Origin: Streptomyces sp. NK15101
GTDB taxonomy: Bacteria > Actinomycetota > Actinomycetes > Streptomycetales > Streptomycetaceae
Assembly: GCF_020400725.1 (NCBI RefSeq)
Contig: NZ_JAINVG010000040.1
Coordinates: forward strand, 1-64,000
Length of the DNA: 64,000 nucleotides
Direction: 5' to 3'
The notes beneath the pieces were generated by a model. The model was not told the DNA's origin. It saw only the letters and a list, made by a program, of their open reading frames with translations, and did not search any database. Each line of letters begins with the position of its first letter. Within the stretch, counting starts at the first letter, position 1. The position numbers were made by a program, and so were the translations under genes. Shown in pieces: positions 51,707 through 58,623 of the stretch.

Positions 51707-54118
51707 ATGGCTTCTGAGTCCATGGCGTCCGTGCCGCTCACTCTGCCTGTGCTGCCGCTCGACGACGAGGTCGTGCTGCCCGGAATGGTGGTGCCGCTGG
51801 ACCTGTCCGACACCGACGTACGGGCTGCCGTCGAGGCCGCCCAGGCCGCAGCCCGCGCCGGCACGGGCAAGCCCCGTGTGCTGCTCGTGCCGCGCGTCGA
51901 CGGGACCTACGCCGGCACCGGCGTCCTGGGCATCGTCGAGCAGGTCGGCCGTCTCTCCGACGGCGACCCCGGCGCGCTGATCCGCGGCCTCGGCCGCGTC
52001 CGCATCGGCGCCGGCACGACCGGCCCCGGCGCCGCCCTCTGGGTCGAGGGCAGCACCGTCGAGGAGACCGTGCCCGACCCGCTGCCCGGCTCCGTGGCCG
52101 AACTGGTCAAGGAGTACAAGGCGCTGGCCACCAGCTGGCTCAAGAAGCGCGGCGCCTGGCAGGTCGTCGACCGCGTCCAGCAGATCGACGGCGTCGGGGC
52201 CCTCGCCGACAACTCCGGCTACTCGCCCTTCCTCAGCGTCGAGCAGAAGGTCGAACTCCTGGAGACCGCCGACCCGGTCGCCCGCCTCAAGCTCGCCACC
52301 GCCCAGCTCCGCGACCACCTCGCCGAGCAGGACGTCGCCGAGACCATCGCCAAGGACGTCCAGGAGGGCGTCGACAAGCAGCAGCGCGAGTTCCTGCTCC
52401 GCCGCCAGCTCGAAGCCGTCCGCAAGGAACTCCGCGAGCTCAACGGCGAGTCCGAGGGCGCCGAGTCCGACGACTACCGCGCCCGCGTGGAGGCCGCGGA
52501 CCTGCCCGAGAAGGTGCGGGAGGCCGCCCTCAAGGAGGTCGAGAAGCTGGAGCGGTCCAGCGACCAGTCCCCCGAGGGCTCCTGGATCCGCACCTGGCTC
52601 GACACCGTCCTCGAACTGCCGTGGAACGAGCGGACCGAGGACCGGTACGACATCCAGGGCGCCAAGGCGGTCCTGGACGCCGAGCACGCCGGCCTGGAGG
52701 ACGTGAAGGAGCGCATCACCGAGTACCTGGCGGTGCGCAAGCGGCGCTCCGAGCGCGGCCTCGGCGTCATCGGCGGCCGCCGCGGCGGCGCCGTGCTCGC
52801 CCTGGTCGGTCCGCCCGGCGTCGGCAAGACGTCGATCGCGGAATCGGTGGCCCACGCCATGGGCCGGAAGTTCGTCCGGGTCGCCCTCGGCGGCGTGCGC
52901 GACGAGGCGGAGATCCGCGGCCACCGGCGGACCTACGTCGGCGCCCTGCCCGGCCGGATCGTCCGAGCCGTCAAGGAGGCCGGGTCGATGAACCCGGTGG
53001 TCCTGCTCGACGAGATCGACAAGGTCGGCTCCGACTTCCGCGGCGACCCGGCGGCGGCGCTCCTCGAAGTCCTCGACCCCGCGCAGAACCACACCTTCCG
53101 CGACCACTACCTGGAGGTCGAACTCGACCTCTCCGACGTCGTCTTCCTGGCGACGGCGAACGTCCTGGAGGCCATCCCGGAGGCCCTGCTCGACCGCATG
53201 GAGCTGGTCCGCCTCGACGGCTACACCGAGGACGAGAAGGTCGTCATCGCCCGCGACCACCTGCTCCCGCGCCAGCTGGAGCGGGCCGGCCTGGAGCCCG
53301 GCGAGGTCGTCCTCGAGGAGGCGTCGCTGCGCAAGCTGGCCGGCGAGTACACCCGCGAGGCCGGCGTCCGCACCCTGGAGCGTTCGATCGCCCGGCTGCT
53401 CCGCAAGGTCGCGGCCCAGCACGAACTGGGCGAGCGCGAGCTGCCGTTCACGATCGCCCCGGAGGACCTGCGGGCCCTCATCGGCAGGCCGCACCACGTG
53501 CCGGAGTCGGCCCAGGAGCCGGCCGAGCGGCGCACGGCGGTTCCCGGCGTCGCCACCGGGCTCGCCGTGACCGGCGCGGGTGGTGACGTCCTCTTCGTGG
53601 AGGCGTCCCTCGCCGACCCGGAGACGGGTGCCGCCGGCCTGACCCTCACCGGTCAGCTGGGCGACGTGATGAAGGAGTCGGCGCAGATCGCGCTCTCCTT
53701 CCTCCGCTCGCACGGCGCGGAACTGGAGCTGCCCGTCACCGGCCTGAAGGACCGGGGCGTGCACATCCACTTCCCGGCGGGCGCGGTGCCCAAGGACGGG
53801 CCGAGCGCGGGCATCACCATGACGACCGCCCTCGCCTCGCTGCTGAGCGGCCGGCTCGTCCGCACGGACGTGGCCATGACCGGCGAGGTCTCCCTCACCG
53901 GCCGGGTGCTGCCGATCGGCGGCGTGAAGCAGAAGCTCCTCGCCGCGCACCGGGCGGGCATCACGACCGTCGTGATCCCCAAGCGGAACGAGGCCGACCT
54001 GGACGACGTCCCGGCCGAGATCCTGGAGAAGCTGGAGGTCCACCCGGTGACGGACGTCCGCCAGGTCCTGGAGATCGCCCTCTCGCCGGCGGTGGTGCCG
54101 GTGGAGGTGGCCGCGTAA
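51707..54118 (+). CDS. lon: ATP-dependent protease Lon
   Basis: An 803-residue LonA protease that degrades damaged and regulatory proteins in the cytoplasm. The N-terminal LON domain is followed by a coiled coil (QQREFLLRRQLEAVRKELRE), the AAA+ module with Walker A GPPGVGKTS and Walker B VVLLDEIDK, and the C-terminal S16 protease with Ser in PKDGPSAGITM and the catalytic Lys in KQKLLAAHRAG. The start ATG at 51707 gives MASESMASV. ClgR-like and HAIR-like sites precede it, so it should be both activated and repressed on heat and protein stress. Confidence 0.96.
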   Translation: MASESMASVPLTLPVLPLDDEVVLPGMVVPLDLSDTDVRAAVEAAQAAARAGTGKPRVLLVPRVDGTYAGTGVLGIVEQVGRLSDGDPGALIRGLGRVRIGAGTTGPGAALWVEGSTVEETVPDPLPGSVAELVKEYKALATSWLKKRGAWQVVDRVQQIDGVGALADNSGYSPFLSVEQKVELLETADPVARLKLATAQLRDHLAEQDVAETIAKDVQEGVDKQQREFLLRRQLEAVRKELRELNGESEGAESDDYRARVEAADLPEKVREAALKEVEKLERSSDQSPEGSWIRTWLDTVLELPWNERTEDRYDIQGAKAVLDAEHAGLEDVKERITEYLAVRKRRSERGLGVIGGRRGGAVLALVGPPGVGKTSIAESVAHAMGRKFVRVALGGVRDEAEIRGHRRTYVGALPGRIVRAVKEAGSMNPVVLLDEIDKVGSDFRGDPAAALLEVLDPAQNHTFRDHYLEVELDLSDVVFLATANVLEAIPEALLDRMELVRLDGYTEDEKVVIARDHLLPRQLERAGLEPGEVVLEEASLRKLAGEYTREAGVRTLERSIARLLRKVAAQHELGERELPFTIAPEDLRALIGRPHHVPESAQEPAERRTAVPGVATGLAVTGAGGDVLFVEASLADPETGAAGLTLTGQLGDVMKESAQIALSFLRSHGAELELPVTGLKDRGVHIHFPAGAVPKDGPSAGITMTTALASLLSGRLVRTDVAMTGEVSLTGRVLPIGGVKQKLLAAHRAGITTVVIPKRNEADLDDVPAEILEKLEVHPVTDVRQVLEIALSPAVVPVEVAA

Positions 54119-54129
54119 CTCCCCGCGTT

Positions 54130-54165
54130 CCGGAGCGGGGTGCCGTCCGCGGCACCCCGCTCCGG
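54130..54165. terminator. 16-bp hairpin terminator after lon
   Basis: The arms 54130-54145 and 54150-54165 are perfect complements around TCCG, 12 bases after the lon stop. Confidence 0.9.
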
Positions 54166-54218
54166 CGCGCCAGGATCCCGTTACCCGGATGTCAGCCGGG
54201 ACTGGCATGCTCGTACGC

Positions 54219-54812
54219 ATGAACGACGACGCCTTCTGGGCTCTCATCGACGAGTCGATCCGCCGGACCGGTGACCGGGACGAGCGACTCGAGTGGCTGC
54301 GGGAAGAGCTGATACGGCGTCCGGTGGACGAGAGCGTGGCGTTCCAGGTGCGGCTGGAGCGGGCGACCGAGACGGCGGACACGCGCGAGCTGTGGACGGC
54401 GGCGAACCGCATCGAGGGCGGCGCCTGCACGGACGACGGCTTCCACTACTTCACGCTCTGGCTGGTGGGCCAGGGACGCAAGGTGTACGAGTCGGTCCTC
54501 GCCGACCCGGACGCGCTGGCCGACGTGCCCGGGGTGCGCGCGCTCGTGGGCCGGCACCACGACGACTGGGACGACGACGAGTGGCCCGAGTGGGAGGAGC
54601 TCGACTACGTCGCCCAGGACGCGTACGACGAGCTGACGGGCCAGGAGGACGACGACGGCGAGGAGTTCCTCGACGCCGTCGAGGAGGCGGAGGACGCCGC
54701 GGAGGCGGCGGGGGAGTGGGAAGAGGACGAGGAGCCTCGGGCGCCTCGGCCGGAGGGGTCGGCCATGCCCCGGCTCACCGCCCTCTTCCCGCCCGGTGCC
54801 TCCGGCTCCTAG
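54219..54812 (+). CDS. DUF4240 domain protein
   Basis: A 197-residue acidic protein starting MNDDAFWALIDESIRRTGDRD, the start of DUF4240 proteins. The central part has FHYFTLWLVGQGRKVYE and EWPEWEELDYVAQDAYDEL, and the tail is Glu/Asp-rich with a long acidic stretch. The function of DUF4240 is unknown; some members accompany polymorphic toxin immunity genes, which I do not see here. The stop TAG overlaps the convergent LPMO stop within CTAG. Confidence 0.8.
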   Translation: MNDDAFWALIDESIRRTGDRDERLEWLREELIRRPVDESVAFQVRLERATETADTRELWTAANRIEGGACTDDGFHYFTLWLVGQGRKVYESVLADPDALADVPGVRALVGRHHDDWDDDEWPEWEELDYVAQDAYDELTGQEDDDGEEFLDAVEEAEDAAEAAGEWEEDEEPRAPRPEGSAMPRLTALFPPGASGS

Positions 54813-55696
54813 GAGCCGGAGGAGTCGCGGCGGCGGCCCAGGAGCAGGCTGCCCGCCGCGAAGACGGCGAGGGCGCCCGCCCCCGCGAGGGCCGTCGGCA
54901 GCGGCGAGGAGGGGGCCTCGGCGGCGTCGGCGGAGAGGGCCGGGGGCCGCTCGTCGCCGCCGTGGCCCGCGTGGCTCACGGTGGACAGCCCGGCGCCGGC
55001 CGCGATCTTCGCCTCGGTCGGGGCCTGGGGCTGCGTCCGGGCCGTCGTCGCCGTCGTCGCGCCGCCGAAGGTGACGTCCGAGCAGCTGTAGAAGGCCTCG
55101 GGGCTGTCGTTGCGCTGCCAGATCTTGTAGACGACGTGGCGGCCGGTGCGGGCCGGCAGATTGCCGGTGAAGTTGTAGAAGCCGTCGGTCGCGGTGCGGG
55201 TCGTGTCGTGGACGGCGACGGGGGTCGGGTCCAGGTCCGACCACTTCAGGGGCTGGGTCGGGTCGAAGCCCGCCTTGGTGATGTAGACCGTCATCGTGCC
55301 CGAGTGCGGGGCCGTCACCCGGACCTTGAAGTCGAAGGAGCCGGCCGCGACGGCGGTCGAGGGCCAGTCGGTGCGCGCCCAGTCCAGGGCCCGGTACTTC
55401 TCGCGGTTGGCCGAGCAGAGCTTGCCGTCCGGGATGAGGGACCGGTGCTGCCCGGCGGCGTTGGCGATGTTGACCTCGTTCCAGTCGTAGAGCGGCTGGG
55501 TGCCGGAGTCTGCGACGAGGTCCTTGCACACCTGCGACCTGGGCGTCTCGGGGCCCTCGGCGTAGCACGCGGCCACCCGGCTCACGGGGTTGAAGACGGC
55601 GCCGTGGGCGCTCGCGGTGGCGGGGGTGAGGCTGACCAGGGCAGCGGCGGCGGACAGGGCTGCGACGCCGGTGACGGTGCGGCGGGAGGACGGCAT
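54809..55696 (-). CDS. AA10 lytic polysaccharide monooxygenase, membrane-anchored
   Basis: A 295-residue LPMO of family AA10 (chitin-binding type). A signal peptide ends ATASA, so the mature N-terminus is His in HGAVFNPVSRVAACYAEGPE, which forms the copper histidine brace with a second His (near VKVRVTAPHSGTM). It should oxidatively cleave chitin or cellulose. The C-terminus after a disordered linker is a hydrophobic segment (LAGAGALAVFAAGSLLLG) followed by RRRDSSGS, so it is anchored in the membrane. A dre-like site lies about 97 bases upstream, linking it to DasR. The start has only a weak Shine-Dalgarno. Confidence 0.88.
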   Translation of the reverse strand: MPSSRRTVTGVAALSAAAALVSLTPATASAHGAVFNPVSRVAACYAEGPETPRSQVCKDLVADSGTQPLYDWNEVNIANAAGQHRSLIPDGKLCSANREKYRALDWARTDWPSTAVAAGSFDFKVRVTAPHSGTMTVYITKAGFDPTQPLKWSDLDPTPVAVHDTTRTATDGFYNFTGNLPARTGRHVVYKIWQRNDSPEAFYSCSDVTFGGATTATTARTQPQAPTEAKIAAGAGLSTVSHAGHGGDERPPALSADAAEAPSSPLPTALAGAGALAVFAAGSLLLGRRRDSSGS

Positions 55697-55792
55697 GCGG
55701 GGGCTCTCTCTCGTGCGTGGGGGAGTACGGGGCGAGCAACGCGCTTGGGGCGCACGGAAGTTGGGTCCGGGCGACCGGCGGAGGAAGCCTCG

Positions 55793-55810
55793 CATTGGTC
55801 CATACCAATG
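55793..55810. promoter_or_regulatory. dre-like palindrome upstream of the LPMO
   Basis: The minus strand reads CATTGGTATGGACCAATG, an 18-base palindrome except at the centre. The core TGGTATGGACCA differs at two positions from the DasR dre TGGTCTAGACCA. It lies 97-114 bases upstream of the LPMO start. Chitin utilisation genes are known DasR targets. Confidence 0.65.
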
Positions 55811-55884
55811 AGCAAGGGGGTGGACGGAAAAAGCGGCCCCCCGGGGTGCCGCACACCCGGGAGGCCGCCGTCGGGCGGAGGGGG

Positions 55885-56727
55885 TCAGCCGTTCGCGAGC
55901 GCCTGGACCCGCGAGAGGTCGCCGTTGAACTTGTCGTGGTCGCCGACCGTCGGGCCGGAGGACGTGTACTGCCACATCGTGTAGTACGGCCAGCCGGCCG
56001 GGAGTTCGCCGACCTCGGAGGCGTACCGCGCGATCCACAGCGGGTTGGTGGAGGCGAAGGCCGCGGAGTTGCCGGTGCACTGCTTCCACCAGCTGGTGGC
56101 CGTGTAGATCACGGGATCGCGGCCCGTCCGGTACCGGTAGCGGTTCACGAAGTCCTGGATCCAGGCGACCATCCCGGACGCCGTCTTGCCGTAGCAGGTG
56201 GCGCCGTACGGGTTCCACTCGATGTCCAGCACACCCGGCAGGGTCTTGCCGTCCCTCGACCAGCCGCCGCCGTTGTTGACGAAGTAGTCGGCCTGGGTGG
56301 CGCCGGAGGTCGTGTCCGGGGTCGCGAAGTGGTACGAGCCGCGGATCATGCCCACGTTGTACGAGCCGTTGTACTGCTGCGCGAAGTAGGTGTTCTTGTA
56401 GTACGTGCCTTCCGTCGCCTTGACGTAGGCCCACTTCACGCCGCTGTTCCACAGGGTCGACCAGGCCACGTTGCCCTGGTGGCCGGAGACGTCGACGCCC
56501 TCCGTCTGGACCGCCAGGGTGGAGAAGCCGCCGCCGGGCCTGGAGCCCTGGCCGTCGTGCGCGATCACGCCCATGCCCATGTAGGCGGAGCCGCGCGGGG
56601 GGATCGCCTGCCGGGTGCCCGGGTCCTGGGCCGCGCTGGCGGTGCCGGAGAGTCCGAGGGGGAGGAGGAGGGCCAGGGCCGCGAGGGCGGCGCCTGCGAG
56701 GGTCGTTCCGGATCTGTGCACACGCAT
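55885..56727 (-). CDS. Secreted GH25 lysozyme
   Basis: A 280-residue secreted glycoside hydrolase family 25 muramidase. A signal peptide covers about residues 1-33 (LAALALLLPLGLSGTASAA). The catalytic domain has EGVDVSGHQGNVAW, with the first catalytic Asp, and LPGVLDIEWNPYG with the DxE pair, and YTATSWWKQC. It should cleave the N-acetylmuramic acid bond of cell walls. No wall-binding repeat follows. The ATG at 56727 has GGAGG 6 bases upstream; longer in-frame versions lack it. Confidence 0.92.
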   Translation of the reverse strand: MRVHRSGTTLAGAALAALALLLPLGLSGTASAAQDPGTRQAIPPRGSAYMGMGVIAHDGQGSRPGGGFSTLAVQTEGVDVSGHQGNVAWSTLWNSGVKWAYVKATEGTYYKNTYFAQQYNGSYNVGMIRGSYHFATPDTTSGATQADYFVNNGGGWSRDGKTLPGVLDIEWNPYGATCYGKTASGMVAWIQDFVNRYRYRTGRDPVIYTATSWWKQCTGNSAAFASTNPLWIARYASEVGELPAGWPYYTMWQYTSSGPTVGDHDKFNGDLSRVQALANG

Positions 56728-56962
56728 TGCGTGCCTCCGAAAGGCTCGGTGGGGAGCGGGGGCGGCAGGCCTCATGACACGTCCTGGAATGAACATGTCA
56801 TTCAGGGCTGCCGGGAAAGACGCTACGCACGTAGACCCGTCCGGCGGAAGAGGGCCTGGTTACCGCCGTTGGTCTACGCCTGCGAAATACTGAAGGAGCT
56901 GCGGCGATGGACGCCCCGGCAGGAAACTTTCAGCGACCGGAAAGCGCGCGGGAGGTGCTGAC

Positions 56963-57445
56963 GTGCACGGAAGCGGTACGGAAAACGAAGGCCGGGCCAC
57001 CGCCGGAGGTGGTGTGGACCAGGAATTCCTCGCCCTCGAGCGGGAGCTGGCGGTCTTTCTGCGCCGCGCCCGCGCCCAGTCCGGCGAGATGGCCCGCGAG
57101 GTCCACCCCGAACTGGAGCCGGCCGCCTACGGCCTCTTCGTGCGCCTCGACGACGCCGGACCCCAGCGGGCCACCGAACTCGCCGGCTACTTCGGCGTCG
57201 GCAAGGCCACCATGAGCCGCCAGCTCCGCGCCCTGGAGGACCTCGGGCTCGTCGCCCGCGACCCCGACCCCGCCGACGGCCGCGCCTCGCTGGTCCGCCT
57301 CACCGAGGAGGGCCGCAGCCGCTTCCGCAGCGTCCGCGACGCCCGGCGTGAACGCTACGTCCGCAAACTCGCCGACTGGGACCGCGCCGAGGTCGCCGAA
57401 CTGGCCCGCCTCCTGAACCACTTCAACGTCCGCTCGGAGGGCTGA
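56963..57445 (+). CDS. MarR-family regulator
   Basis: A 160-residue MarR regulator. The winged helix has GPQRATELAGYFGVGKATMSRQLRALEDLGLV, with core TELAGYFGVGKATMSRQL, followed by the wing RDPDPADGRASLVRLTEEG. The GTG at 56963 follows GGAGG by 7 bases. It is divergent from the GH25 gene across 235 bases and might regulate it, or itself. Its 3' end overlaps the convergent phosphatase gene by 23 bases. Ligand unknown. Confidence 0.88.
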   Translation: MHGSGTENEGRATAGGGVDQEFLALERELAVFLRRARAQSGEMAREVHPELEPAAYGLFVRLDDAGPQRATELAGYFGVGKATMSRQLRALEDLGLVARDPDPADGRASLVRLTEEGRSRFRSVRDARRERYVRKLADWDRAEVAELARLLNHFNVRSEG

Positions 57446-58253
57446 CGCGCGGGACCGCCGCCCGGCGGTCCCCCAGCTCCGCGTACACCGCGGTCGCGTC
57501 GTCGTGGAGCTTCCAGCGGCGCGGCCCGCCCGTCCGCGCGTCGGCCGCCTCCAGGGTCCGCACCCGGTGGAGCAGGCCGGCCGGACCCTCCTCGCGCAGC
57601 ACGCCGAAGCAGTCCGTCCAGTCGCCCTCGCCGAACAGCTCCACCCAGCGGCTCGCCCCGTCCGTGAGCGCCGCAAGGGCCCGCACCTCCGCGCGCGGGG
57701 TCGTCCCGGCGACCGCCCGCGCCGCGACCGCCGGGTCCGCCGCCGCGGTGAAGAAGCCGCCCATGCGGTTCCGCAGCCGGTCCGTCGCCTCCAGGGAGCG
57801 CCGCACCTCGTCCGGGACCCGGTCGAGCCGGTCGTCGAGCACCGCCCGCACCGTCCCGTCGGGAGCCTCCAGGAGGAGGACGGAGTCCGAGAGGACGAGG
57901 TGCTCGACCCGGGTCTCGTCCCAGCGGGCGAGCACCACGGTCGCCTGAGGCGTTCGCACGTGAGAAAGGTCACAGGTGTCGCGATGGGCGTCCGCGGTGC
58001 GCCGGATCGCCAGCGACAGGATCTCGGACAGGGGCATGTCTCGGCGGGAACCGGACAGTTCGGTCAAAGCGCCGCCCAGGCGCGCGGTGAACCACGGGAC
58101 CGTGTGCACACAACCGTCATCACCGGCGGGAGGTGTGACGCCGTCGAGCAGGACGACCGTCCCCCCGCCGTCCGAGGTGGTCGGAGCGGCGGCCACCCAG
58201 TCCTCATTTGGGCGTTCGGGGCTGCCGGGAAGGGAGGCGACTTCGCTGCGCAT
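57423..58253 (-). CDS. PP2C-type protein phosphatase domain protein
   Basis: A 276-residue PP2C-like phosphatase. Metal-binding motifs are seen in NEDWVAA, VVLLDGVTPP, LTDGASRWVELF, and KLHDDATAVYAEL, so the four acidic positions are present and it is probably active. It is shorter than typical PP2C phosphatases and lacks a membrane segment. It should dephosphorylate Ser/Thr-phosphorylated partners. ATG at 58253 (MRSEVASLPG) was chosen. It lies divergent from the conservon across 370 bases. Confidence 0.75.
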   Translation of the reverse strand: MRSEVASLPGSPERPNEDWVAAAPTTSDGGGTVVLLDGVTPPAGDDGCVHTVPWFTARLGGALTELSGSRRDMPLSEILSLAIRRTADAHRDTCDLSHVRTPQATVVLARWDETRVEHLVLSDSVLLLEAPDGTVRAVLDDRLDRVPDEVRRSLEATDRLRNRMGGFFTAAADPAVAARAVAGTTPRAEVRALAALTDGASRWVELFGEGDWTDCFGVLREEGPAGLLHRVRTLEAADARTGGPRRWKLHDDATAVYAELGDRRAAVPRVSPPSGR

Positions 58254-58623
58254 GGCATCCAGTCTGCCCGCCCCGCGCATTCTTCCCCGGTCTCCTTCAC
58301 CGGACCTGCAAATGACCGGAAAAGGCCTGTACCAACCTCGCGGACGCGGCCCGAGAGGCGGAAGGAGCACCTCCGGGAAGCTGCGGGCGGGCATCCTGCC
58401 AAAGCCCGCCCGGAAGATCCAACCGGCGCCCCGCGCGAGCCCCCGGAATCCACCTCCGGAAGTTGTTCGCCAACTACTGAGTGTTGTTCACTCGTTCGGG
58501 TGGCGGAGCGGCCGATGCCCGTCCCCTTGCCAGAAGCGCTGGAATGGTCGGAAGCCGTACCAGGGGTGGGGGCGCTCCATGTGACCGGCCGTCACCTCTG
58601 CTTCATCGGCGGACGAATCAAGA
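58254..58623. other. Divergent intergenic region, phosphatase / conservon
   Basis: There are 370 bases and no gene is evident. The half near the conservon contains an interrupted GAGT...ACTC inverted pair around 58478-58494. I could not fix a promoter. Confidence 0.5.

Noticed and set aside
57423..58253. PP2C-like protein as a pseudophosphatase
   Set aside because: The Asp residues of the four metal motifs are all present, so loss of activity is not supported.
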